This document shows positions 8,809 through 21,256 of a stretch of 64,000 bases of DNA, one piece after another (positions within the stretch are counted from its first letter, which is position 1; every line of letters begins with the position of its first letter). The notes beneath the pieces are model-generated. The model saw only the letters and a program-made list of their open reading frames with translations. It made no database searches and was not told the origin of the DNA. Origin of the DNA: Sphingomonas faeni (GTDB lineage Bacteria > Pseudomonadota > Alphaproteobacteria > Sphingomonadales > Sphingomonadaceae). A program made the translations under genes and the position numbers. The stretch covers positions 372,001 through 436,000 of the forward strand of contig NZ_JALPNF010000002.1 in assembly GCF_023195535.1 (NCBI RefSeq). The letters are read 5' to 3'.

Positions 8809-8988
8809 ATGATGATCGAAACCCGTGAAATCGCCTACAGCGTCATGCGCGAGGCGGCCGAACGCACCGCCTGCCGGCTCGCTACGGATCTGGCCACGAA
8901 GTCCGCGCATCGGCGATTGGCCGAACGCTATGCCGATCGAGTCTCGAGTCGCGTCAGGCGAACTCCCGAACCCGATTCCGAATGGTGA
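8809..8988 (+). CDS. Small hypothetical protein, helical and charged
   Basis: A 59-residue frame starting at one of two adjacent ATGs (8809 or 8812), with CGGAG about 9 bases upstream. The residues alternate charged and alanine positions (EREAAERTACRLATDLATKSAHRRLAERYADRV), predicting one or two amphipathic helices. Short proteins of this character are common in sphingomonads, but I can assign no function. It lies upstream of acnA in the same direction with a 260-base gap. Confidence 0.5.
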   Translation: MMIETREIAYSVMREAAERTACRLATDLATKSAHRRLAERYADRVSSRVRRTPEPDSEW

Positions 8989-9248
8989 CGCCCAACAGGG
9001 CGATGTCCAAGGCGGCCGCGACGGCGGCGTGCGGCGCGACCACGGCGACGCGGCGGTTTTCGACGGGTTCGCACGACGACGCGATTGGTGCGATCATCTT
9101 GCCCCCGCACCCTTCCCCGAAGCCCTCCCCCTTGCTAAGGCCCCTCCGGTAACAGCATTTTTCGCTCGGTCCCCGACGCGCCCGCGTGGCCTATATGGCT
9201 GCTTTCCCCTCGGCGCCCGGCGGCCCGACGCCCACGGGAAGGACCCCT

Positions 9249-11933
<2,685 letters not shown>

Positions 11934-12738
11934 GACTGCTAAATCGTCCCGGAGCGATCCGGGACGACGGACGCGTTGCCGTCCAGACCGTTAGCTACCC
12001 GAAACGCCCGTCATCCCGGCGAAAGCTGGGATATCCCCGTGAGGCTCGCGTCGCCCACCACGAGGGATATCCCAGCGTTCGCTGGGATGACGTGTTTTGG
12101 CGGATGGGTGTGTTGGCGGATGACGGAAAGACGAGATCTTCGCCTACCGTCGCCATTTTGGTCTGCCGTCGCCGGCCTTCGCCTGCCTTCGCTGGGACGA
12201 CGCATATTGGCGGACGATGAAGCGTCGATCATGTTCCCAGCCGTCATTCCAGCGAAAGCTGGAATCTCCCGGTTTGGCGAGCGTCGCGCGTTACGAGAGA
12301 TACCCCAGCTTTCGCTGGGGTGACGGGTATGGCGGATGGGTGTGTCGGCGGATGACGGACAGGCGATACTTTTGCCTTGCCGTCATTCCAGCGGAAGCTG
12401 GAATATCCCGGTTTGGCGAACGTCGCGCATTACGAGTGATACCCCAGCTTTCGCTGGGGTGACGGATATGGGGGGCGTGACGGGGAAAGGCAGGCGCGTG
12501 GCGCTCGAATGCCATTCGAGCCCTGTCCCTGAACACAAAAAGGCGGGGCGACCGTGATGGTCGCCCCGTAGTTCAGGGAGAAGACCGGGACAGGGGGAGA
12601 CCCAGTCAAGTCGCCGTCCACAGGGGGAGAGGGAGCGGCGACACACACCCTTTCGTCCCGATATGTTGCAGCGATATGTCGGAATCGACGTGACGATAAT
12701 TTAATCCGGGGATCGCAGCATGCACCCAGACGGTGGCG
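11934..12738. repeat. Repeat-filled convergent intergenic region, family C repeats
   Basis: About 800 bases between the convergent acnA and efflux genes. It holds three complete copies of family C, each made of two hairpin arms facing each other: 12009-12092, 12242-12325 and 12381-12464, with core arms CCCAGCGAAAGCTGGG. A fragment lies near 12189-12201. The spacers between copies share the phrase GGCGGATGGGTGTGT-GGCGGATGACG, so the array probably grew by duplication. Further right are a CTCGAATG-C-CATTCGAG palindrome (12507-12523) and the terminator at 12545. No gene is present. Confidence 0.85.
12532..12567 (-). terminator. Intrinsic terminator of the efflux operon
   Basis: A perfect 9-base stem (GGGGCGACC, 12545-12553, with GGTCGCCCC, 12559-12567) has a 5-base loop. 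Read on the minus strand it is followed within four bases by TTTTT, the standard layout of a Rho-independent terminator. It lies about 170 bases past the stop of the outer membrane factor gene. Confidence 0.8.
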
Positions 12739-14202
12739 CTACTCCGCCTGTTCCCACCCGCCGCCTAGCGCCTTGAACAACGCCACCGTCAGCTGGCGCA
12801 ACTGTGCGTCGCTCGCGACCAGCTGCTCGCGCGCGGTCAACACGTCCGTCTGCGCGTCCAGCAACGTATTCTGCGCCACGAACCCGGTGCGGTACTGCGA
12901 CTCCGCCGCCTTCGCACTGCTTTGCGCATCGACGATCGCGCGTTGCAGCGCCGCGTTCCGGCGGCGCTCGGCGGCGATCTGCGCCAATGGGTCCTCGACG
13001 TCGCGCAACGCCTGCAACACGGTCGAGCGATAGCGGAGATACGCCTGCTCGCGGTCCTCCTCGCGCGACTTCACGGTCGACTTGCGCCGGCCCCAGTCGA
13101 GCAACGGGAACTGCGCCGCCCCACTCGCGGTCAGCTGGAGACTGTCGCCGGAGAACAGATTGCCGAGCGCGGTCGAGATCAGCTGGCTCATGCCGGTAAG
13201 GCTGAACTTCGGATACATATCCGCCACCGCAACGCCGATATCCGCGGTAGAGGCAGCCAGATCGCGTTCGGCCGCGCGAATGTCGGGGCGACGACGCAAC
13301 AGCTCCGAAGGCAACCCAGCCGGGATCGTCGGCACACCGAGCGGCGCGGCCGAAGGTGCGGCCAGTTCGGTCATCAGCGTCGCGGGCGGCTCACCCAGCA
13401 GGATCGCCAGCGCGTGCATGCGGACGTCGACATCGGCACGGACCGGCTCGGCGCGCGCCTGGGTCGAGGTGATCGAAGCACGCTGGCGGGTGACGTCGAT
13501 CGGCGGGACGAGGCCGACCTTGGCGATATTGCCCGCGATCGTCAGCGCGCGTTGCTGATTGGCGATCTCGCCTTCGATCGTCGCGAGCTGCGCCTGATCG
13601 AGCCGGAGCGCAAAATACGCCTGCGCGACTTCGGCGGCGAGCGTCACTGCGGCATCGCGCTTCGACCAGACCGCCGCTTCGGTTCGTGCCCGCGCGCCTT
13701 CGGTGCTACGCCGGACGCCACCGAACAGGTCGAGCTCCCAGCTCGCATCGAAGCCGACCGAATAGGTCGTGATCCCGCTGCCGGGGAGCGCGATGCCGCC
13801 GGTCGAGCCGGTGCCGCCTGCCCCCGTGCCGCCGCTAAAGGCGCGTGCGATCGACGACAGGCCGGCATTCTTGCTGAACTCGATATGGCTCGGGCTGGCG
13901 CTCGCGTTGACGCTCGGCAACCCTTGCGAGCGTGCGACGATCTCCTGCAACCGCGCCTGTCGCACGCGCGAGGCGGCGATCGCGATGTCGGGATTGCCTT
14001 TCAGCGCGCGTTCGACGAGGCCGTCGAGCTGCGGATCGCCGAACGCCGACCACCAGCGGGCTGGGTCAACCGAAGCACCAACGCTCGCTTGCGGCCCGAC
14101 GAACGCCGGCGGCACCGCCATCTCGGGCGGCGTGTAATTCGGGCCGACGGTGCACCCCGCGAGCAGGGCTGCGACCGCAACCACCATGAACCGCGCACGC
14201 AT
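12739..14202 (-). CDS. Efflux outer membrane factor, NodT/OprM family lipoprotein
   Basis: A 487-residue TolC-like outer membrane channel. The N-terminus MRARFMVVAVAALLAGCTVGPNYTPP is a lipoprotein signal with the lipidated cysteine in AGC, followed by the GPNY(T/K)PP stretch typical of NodT-type factors. Two outer membrane efflux repeats are recognisable, including LPSVNASASPSH in the first and AERDLAASTADIGVAVADMYPKFSLTG in the second. ATG 14202 overlaps the emrB stop (TGATG) and has GGGAGGG upstream. It should complete a three-part pump with the EmrA- and EmrB-like proteins encoded upstream in the same operon. Confidence 0.92.
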   Translation of the reverse strand: MRARFMVVAVAALLAGCTVGPNYTPPEMAVPPAFVGPQASVGASVDPARWWSAFGDPQLDGLVERALKGNPDIAIAASRVRQARLQEIVARSQGLPSVNASASPSHIEFSKNAGLSSIARAFSGGTGAGGTGSTGGIALPGSGITTYSVGFDASWELDLFGGVRRSTEGARARTEAAVWSKRDAAVTLAAEVAQAYFALRLDQAQLATIEGEIANQQRALTIAGNIAKVGLVPPIDVTRQRASITSTQARAEPVRADVDVRMHALAILLGEPPATLMTELAAPSAAPLGVPTIPAGLPSELLRRRPDIRAAERDLAASTADIGVAVADMYPKFSLTGMSQLISTALGNLFSGDSLQLTASGAAQFPLLDWGRRKSTVKSREEDREQAYLRYRSTVLQALRDVEDPLAQIAAERRRNAALQRAIVDAQSSAKAAESQYRTGFVAQNTLLDAQTDVLTAREQLVASDAQLRQLTVALFKALGGGWEQAE

Positions 14203-15836
14203 CAATGCATCCCTCCCGAGGGCGCGCTGCCGGTCTTGCCGGAGCGCATGAATAGAACCAGTGGCGCGACGACCAACACGACCACCATCATCGCGCGGAA
14301 CACGTCGAGAAACGCGAGCATCGTCGCCTGCCGCTGCATCTGGCTGTAGAGTACGGCCAGCGGCGTGGTCGACGGATCGCCCTGCCCCGCGAATGCGCCG
14401 GCCGCCTTCTGCATCCAGTCGTTATAGTTCGGATCGAGCGGGTTGAGCGTCTGCGTCAGTTCCGACTGGTGGCGCTGCAACCCGCCGGCGAGCTGGGTCT
14501 GCGCGAAACAGATGCCGATCGTGCCGCCGAGATTGCGCGAGACGTTGAGCAGGCTGGAGGCCTGCGCGGTCTGCGTCTGCTTGAGCCCGACATAGGCGAT
14601 CGCGTTGATCGGCACGAACAGGAACGGCAACGCCATCGCCTGGAACAGCCGTGCGAACGCCGCATCGGAGAACGCGATGTCGGCGCTGAGATGGCTCATG
14701 TTCCACAGCGCGAACGCCTGGACGAGCAACGCCGGGAACAGGAGGAAGCGGACGTCGATGACGCCGCTCAGCCGCCCCGCGAACGGGACCATCACGAGCG
14801 TCGCCAAGCCGCCCGCGGTCAGCGCGAGGCCGGCATCGAGCGAGCTGTAGCCGAGCACCTGTTGCAGCATTTGCGGAATGAGCTGGGTCGTGCCGAACAG
14901 GATCATGCCGGTGACGCCCATGATGCCGATCGTCAGCGCGAAGTTGCGGTTCTTCATCAGCTTGAGGTCGATCACCGGGTCCTTGTGATTGAGCTCCCAG
15001 ATGACGAGGCTGACCAGCGACACCGCGGCGATGATCGCCGACATCACGATGAAGCCGCTCGCGAACCAGTCCTCGCGCTCGCCGCGATCGAAGGTGAGTT
15101 CGAGGAAGCCAAGTCCCAGCACCACCAGGATGACGCCGATATAATCGATCGTGAGGCCGTTCTTGAACCGCTCGTCACGGTCCTTCTTCACTTGCGCCGG
15201 TTCGTCGACGAACGTCTCGACCAGGAACCAGGCGAGGATGCCGACCGGCACGTTGATCAGGAACACCCAGTGCCAGCTCGAATATTCGACGATATAGCCA
15301 CCCAGCGTCGGCCCGAGTACCGGGCCGACGACGACGACGATCGCGAACGCGGCGAACGCCATGCCGCGTTGCTTGGGGGGGAAGGTGTCGGCGAGGATCG
15401 ACTGCTCGACCGGCGCGAGCCCGCCGCCGCCGATGCCCTGCAGCACGCGCGCGACCACCAGCGTGCCGATGTTGGGCGCGAGGCCGCACAGGAGGGAGGC
15501 GAACGTGAACAGCGCGATCGACAGCAGGAAATAGCGTTTCCGGCCGATCGCGTCGCTGAGCCAGCCCGAGATCGGGATGACGATCGCGTTGGCGACGAGA
15601 TAGCTGGTCAGCACCCACGTCGCCTGATCGGTGGTGATCGACAGCCCGCCCGAGATATGATCGAGCGCGACGTTGGCGATCGAGGTGTCGAGCACCTCCA
15701 TGAAGGTCGGGATCGAGATGATCGCGACGATCAGCCACGGGCTGTACTTGCCCGCCGCCGACCGGCTCGGCGACCAGGTATGGCCGCCGCCCGCGTCCGC
15801 CTTCGCCCCAGTTTTTCGAGCGGGCGCCTTTGCCAC
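14202..15836 (-). CDS. emrB: EmrB-type drug:proton antiporter, DHA2 family MFS transporter
   Basis: An inner membrane transporter of about 544 residues with 14 predicted membrane segments. Early motifs include PTFMEVLDTSIANVALDHISGGL (segment 1, DHA2 signature) and GWLSDAIGRKRYFLLSI (MFS motif A), with GPTLGGYIVEYSSWHWVFLINVPVG (motif C region) further on. The proposed GTG start at 15836 lies one base after the emrA stop; no better start gives the full first membrane segment. With EmrA and the outer membrane factor it should expel hydrophobic toxicants directly across both membranes. Confidence 0.92.
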   Translation of the reverse strand: MAKAPARKTGAKADAGGGHTWSPSRSAAGKYSPWLIVAIISIPTFMEVLDTSIANVALDHISGGLSITTDQATWVLTSYLVANAIVIPISGWLSDAIGRKRYFLLSIALFTFASLLCGLAPNIGTLVVARVLQGIGGGGLAPVEQSILADTFPPKQRGMAFAAFAIVVVVGPVLGPTLGGYIVEYSSWHWVFLINVPVGILAWFLVETFVDEPAQVKKDRDERFKNGLTIDYIGVILVVLGLGFLELTFDRGEREDWFASGFIVMSAIIAAVSLVSLVIWELNHKDPVIDLKLMKNRNFALTIGIMGVTGMILFGTTQLIPQMLQQVLGYSSLDAGLALTAGGLATLVMVPFAGRLSGVIDVRFLLFPALLVQAFALWNMSHLSADIAFSDAAFARLFQAMALPFLFVPINAIAYVGLKQTQTAQASSLLNVSRNLGGTIGICFAQTQLAGGLQRHQSELTQTLNPLDPNYNDWMQKAAGAFAGQGDPSTTPLAVLYSQMQRQATMLAFLDVFRAMMVVVLVVAPLVLFMRSGKTGSAPSGGMH

Positions 15837-15837
15837 C

Positions 15838-17001
15838 TCAGCGCACCTTGACGGTCGGCACCACCGACATGCCGGGACCGATCGGATAGCGCTTCGGATC
15901 GGGGCCGTTCTTCGCGTCGAACACGATCCGCACGGGCACGCGCTGGACGACCTTAACGTAATTGCCGGTCGCGTTCTGCGGGGGGAGCAAGGCGAACGCC
16001 TGGCCTGCGCCACGCTGGATCGAGTCGACATGACCCTTAAAGTCGACACCGGGATACGCGTCGACATGGATGTCGACGGGCTGGCCGATCTTCATCAGCG
16101 TGAGCTGCGTTTCCTTGAAGTTGGCGGTCACCCACATCTGGTCGGGGACGATCGCCATCAGCTGCGTGCCGGGCGCGACGTACGAGCCGATATTGACCGA
16201 GCGGTTGACGACCTGCCCTGCGACCGGTGCGGTCAGGCGGAGATCGCTGATGCTGACATTGGCCTGATCGACCAGCGCACGCTTGGCGTCGATCACCGAC
16301 TTCGCGGCGCCGACCTGCTTGCGCGCGACGCTGATCTGGGCGGTAGCGGTGTCGATCTGCTCGCGGGCGGCGGCGGCATCGGCGGCGGTCTGGCGCGCGG
16401 TGGCGCGCGCCTGATCGAGCTGCTGGCCCGCGACCGCGCTCGGATCGAGCCGGAGCAGAGCCTCATAACGCGCCAGATCCTGCTGGGCCTTGACCGCGGC
16501 CGCCATCGGCACGCGCGCCTGGGCCGCGGCCTGCTGGCGTTGCGCCTCGGCGGCGGTGACCTGCGCCTGCGCCTGCGCGAACTGAGCGCGCGCCTGCGAT
16601 TCATTCGCCTGCGCCTCGGCGACCTGCGCGTCGCGGCCGGATGCCTTGATGACGGCGAGCAAGCGGCCGGCCTCGACGTGGCGGTTGTCGATGTCCGCGA
16701 CCTGGACCAGCGTGCCCGCGACCTGTGGCGCAAGGCGGACGATGTGCGTGTCGACGAACGCGTTGTCGGTCGATTCGAACTGCCGTGCGTGCAGCCAGTA
16801 GAGCACGCCGCCGGTGATCAGCCCGCCGACGACGATGACGAGGATGATCCAGAACAGCGGCTTCTTGAACACCGACGGCTTCTTGTCGTCGTCGGATTCG
16901 TCCTGCCGGTCCGTGTCGGACTGCTGATCCTCGCCGTTCGGGTCGGACTTACGATCCTCATCGTCGTGGTCGGTGTCGGAGTGGTTCGTCTGGTCGGTCA
17001 T
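15838..17001 (-). CDS. emrA: EmrA-type membrane fusion protein, HlyD family
   Basis: A 387-residue periplasmic adaptor. About 45 strongly acidic residues (Asp/Ser/Asn/Gln-rich) precede a single membrane segment (FWIILVIVVGGLITGGVLYWL). The lipoyl half-motif RLAPQVAGTLVQVADIDNRHVEAGRLLAVI follows, then a long alanine/glutamine coiled coil, the second lipoyl half LTAPVAGQVVNRSVNIGSYVAPG, and a beta-barrel domain. Its start overlaps the TetR gene stop by four bases (ATGA). The acidic cytoplasmic tail is longer than in E. coli EmrA. It links EmrB to the outer membrane factor. Confidence 0.93.
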   Translation of the reverse strand: MTDQTNHSDTDHDDEDRKSDPNGEDQQSDTDRQDESDDDKKPSVFKKPLFWIILVIVVGGLITGGVLYWLHARQFESTDNAFVDTHIVRLAPQVAGTLVQVADIDNRHVEAGRLLAVIKASGRDAQVAEAQANESQARAQFAQAQAQVTAAEAQRQQAAAQARVPMAAAVKAQQDLARYEALLRLDPSAVAGQQLDQARATARQTAADAAAAREQIDTATAQISVARKQVGAAKSVIDAKRALVDQANVSISDLRLTAPVAGQVVNRSVNIGSYVAPGTQLMAIVPDQMWVTANFKETQLTLMKIGQPVDIHVDAYPGVDFKGHVDSIQRGAGQAFALLPPQNATGNYVKVVQRVPVRIVFDAKNGPDPKRYPIGPGMSVVPTVKVR

Positions 17002-17636
17002 GCCTGGCCCTGTTCTTCAGCACGCATCGAATCGAGAATGGCGTCGATATTGGCGTCGATCCGCGCCTTGATATCGTGGATGTCGGAGGGCTCGAGCGTG
17101 TCGCGCTCGAGCAGTTTGAGGCAGGTCGCGCGGCTCGATCGCAGCGCCACCACCTGCCCGAGCAGCGTGATCGTCGCGATCCGGGCGGTGCGGACGTTGC
17201 GCAGGCCAGTCGCGATGCAGACGAACTCGCCGAGTCGGCGCACCATCTGTCCCATCACGCCGCCATAGATCCGCTCGAACGCCTCGCTCGGCTTCATCTG
17301 TTCGCGCAGGACGAACAGCGTCCAGTCGGCGCTGTCGGCGCTCGCCATCTTGTCCGCGAGACGGCCCAGGATGCGGTGGATCTGCGCGCGCGCACCGGCT
17401 GCGTCGTCCGCGGCGATGCCATGGTCGAGCTCGTCCGGGTCGCCCATCACCGCGGTCATGCGCTCGGCGATCCGGTCGGCGGCGGCGAGGTACAGCCCTT
17501 CCTTGCCACCGTAATGATAGGTGATCGACGACATCGCGGTGCCGGCCGCAGCGGCGATGCCGCGCGTGCTGGCGCCTTCGAGGCCCTTGGCGCCGAATTC
17601 GCTGATCGCGATGTCGAGGAGTCGAGACTGAACCAC
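16998..17636 (-). CDS. TetR/AcrR family regulator with CerR-type C-terminal domain
   Basis: A 212-residue regulator. The N-terminal helix-turn-helix (FGAKGLEGASTRGIAAAAGTAMSSITYHYGGKEGLY, residues 14-48) is typical of TetR, with the YHYGGKEGLY recognition-helix end common in CerR-like (DUF1956) members. The C-terminal part, with WTLFVLREQMKPSEAFERIY and a dimerisation region, agrees. It starts at GTG 17636 and is the first gene of the emrA-emrB-outer membrane factor operon, so it probably represses that operon and itself. A perfect palindrome lies directly upstream and is the likely operator. Confidence 0.9.
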   Translation of the reverse strand: MVQSRLLDIAISEFGAKGLEGASTRGIAAAAGTAMSSITYHYGGKEGLYLAAADRIAERMTAVMGDPDELDHGIAADDAAGARAQIHRILGRLADKMASADSADWTLFVLREQMKPSEAFERIYGGVMGQMVRRLGEFVCIATGLRNVRTARIATITLLGQVVALRSSRATCLKLLERDTLEPSDIHDIKARIDANIDAILDSMRAEEQGQA

Positions 17637-17645
17637 GCGGCGCGT

Positions 17646-17663
17646 TTAGTTCGATCGAACGAA
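17646..17663. promoter_or_regulatory. Candidate TetR-family operator
   Basis: GTTCGATCGAAC (17649-17660) is a perfect 12-base palindrome, extended to 18 bases as TTnGTTCGATCGAACnAA. It ends about 10 bases before the GTG start of the TetR gene. Size, symmetry and position all fit autorepression of the efflux operon. Binding has not been shown. Confidence 0.65.
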
Positions 17664-17749
17664 TGAGCCTAATGAAGAAGATGTCATGTTGCGCGAGTGT
17701 CGGCGGGTCGGTGGGTCGGCTTGTCACGCTGATCATCCCGCAATCACTC

Positions 17750-17831
17750 CGTCATCCTGACGAGAGTCAGGATCCAGGGTAACGGGCGTTGCACTGCATG
17801 GCTCTGGGTCCTGACTTTCGTCAGGATGACG
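17750..17831. repeat. Bipartite inverted repeat, family D
   Basis: Two hairpin arms with the core TCCTGAC-GAAAGTCAGGA face each other around a 20-30 base centre. Outer edges read CGTCATCC and GGATGACG, inner edges CCAGGGT and the imperfect match CTGGGTC. A second copy is at 25568-25649. The element lies between the tRNA-Val gene and the TetR gene. Confidence 0.85.
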
Positions 17832-17928
17832 GGCGATGTTCGACGGCCTATCGCGCTAATCGGGAGGCCAAAACCGGTGCCAGAAACAGCAACGCCGGCC
17901 CCTTCGTGCAAAGGGACCGGCGTAAATC

Positions 17929-18003
17929 TGGTGGGCGCGGCTGGGATTGAACCAGCGACCCCACCCGTGTGAAGGGTGTGCTCTACCACTGAGCTACGCG
18001 CCC
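17929..18003 (-). tRNA. tRNA-Val (CAC anticodon)
   Basis: The minus strand folds as a full cloverleaf. The acceptor is GGGCGCG/CGCGCCC, the D arm GCTC-AGTGGTA-GAGC, the anticodon stem CACCC/GGGTG with loop TTCACAC (anticodon CAC), and the T arm GCTGG-TTCAATC-CCAGC. The 3' CCA is encoded. Confidence 0.97.
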
Positions 18004-18075
18004 GAAACTGGTTCGGAAGCGGGCCTTTAGGCAGACCCTGTCCACCTGTCCAGCCCTTTCGATGGCGATCCCTTC

Positions 18076-18203
18076 GATCCTCCCCCGCGAGGGGGAGGTG
18101 GCGCCAAAGGCGACGGAGGGGGAGGACTACGCAACGAAGGGTGTCGCTTACCGCCCCATCCGTCAGGCTACCGCCTGCCACCTCCCCCTGGCGGGGGAGG
18201 ATT
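18076..18203. repeat. Bipartite inverted repeat, family A
   Basis: Arms of the form ATCCTCCCCCGC-n-GGGGGAGGTGGC face each other across a centre containing GACGGAGGGGGAGG and its complement. Copies also occur at 25423, 27957, 36011 and 44813. Here it sits between hup and tRNA-Val. Confidence 0.9.
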
Positions 18204-18212
18204 GAAAGCTTG

Positions 18213-18485
18213 TCAGTTGACCGCGTCCTTGAGGCCTTTGCCCGCCTTGAACTTCGGCTGGGTCGAGGCCTTGATCGTCATCGGTTCGCCGGTCCGGGGA
18301 TTGCGGCCGGTCGACGCCTTGCGCTTCGAGATCGAGAACGTGCCGAAACCGACCAGGCGAACCTCGTCGCCCTTCTTCAACGATGCCTCAATCGCGTCGA
18401 ACACCGCCTCGACGGCCTTGACCGCGTCGGCCTTGACCAGCCCGGACGTGTCGGCAACCGTCGCGATCAGCTCCTGCTTGTTCAT
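18213..18485 (-). CDS. hup: DNA-binding protein HU
   Basis: A 90-residue histone-like nucleoid protein that bends and compacts DNA as a dimer. MNKQELIATVADTSGLVKADAVKAVEAVFDAI forms the helical base, VGFGTFSISKRKASTGRNPRTGEPM is the conserved HU beta-arm signature with the DNA-intercalating proline in RNPRTG, and the protein ends in KFKAGKGLKDAVN. The ATG at 18485 (GGGGGA upstream) is preferred over the earlier in-frame codons. It follows lon in the same direction with a 127-base gap, the usual lon-hup order in proteobacteria. Confidence 0.97.
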   Translation of the reverse strand: MNKQELIATVADTSGLVKADAVKAVEAVFDAIEASLKKGDEVRLVGFGTFSISKRKASTGRNPRTGEPMTIKASTQPKFKAGKGLKDAVN

Positions 18486-18548
18486 CTGTATCCCCCGGAA
18501 AACTAGAATCGGCCGCAATGGACTCGCAGCCGCAGTCAGCGCGCAATA

Positions 18549-18592
18549 ATGCGGCGGCTTCGCTTTGTGTCAAACGAAACCGCCGCGTTTAG
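18549..18592. terminator. Hairpin between lon and hup, probable lon terminator
   Basis: GCGGCGGCTTCG (18551-18562) pairs with CGAAACCGCCGC (18575-18586), with one mismatch and a 12-base loop. It lies 27 bases past the lon stop. The T-richer flank is on the plus-strand side (GTTTAGTCTTTT), so termination of the minus-strand lon transcript may be partial, which would let some transcripts continue to hup. Confidence 0.5.
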
Positions 18593-18612
18593 TCTTTTAG
18601 GACCAACGTAGA

Positions 18613-21006
<2,394 letters not shown>

Positions 21007-21126
21007 GAACGCTCCGGTGGGTGCCTGCATGGGGGCATAGTCTGTAGCTTATATGGTGAGGATGAAGCGTCCATCAATTGGTTGGCGGTGGTTAGGGGTT
21101 TTCGCGCGTTGCCCAAGCGCCAGCGG

Positions 21127-21203
21127 TTCTCCTGCGAACGCAGGAGTCCAGGGTAACGAGCGGCGGTATTCGTGATCCTGGGCTCCTGCGTTCGCAGGAG
21201 AAA
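21127..21203. repeat. Bipartite inverted repeat, family E
   Basis: CTCCTGCGAACGCAGGAG (about 21129-21146) and CTCCTGCGTTCGCAGGAG (about 21183-21200) flank a centre with CCAGGGTAACG and ATCCTGG. It sits in the divergent gap between lon and the M1 peptidase gene, an unusual position since it could place a hairpin in an upstream leader. Confidence 0.85.
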
Positions 21204-21256
21204 CGAAGGTACCGGATCGCACTTGTATGCGAGCCGCCCAAGCGCGAGAACGCGAC

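Noticed and set aside
12007..12470. Regularly repeated short sequences that could suggest a CRISPR array.
   Set aside because: The repeats are palindromic pairs in alternating orientation, spacers are similar to each other rather than unique, and there are no cas genes.
17929..18003. tRNA-Val as an attachment site for an integrated element.
   Set aside because: There is no integrase and no repeated copy of the tRNA 3' end in the window; flanking genes are ordinary core genes.
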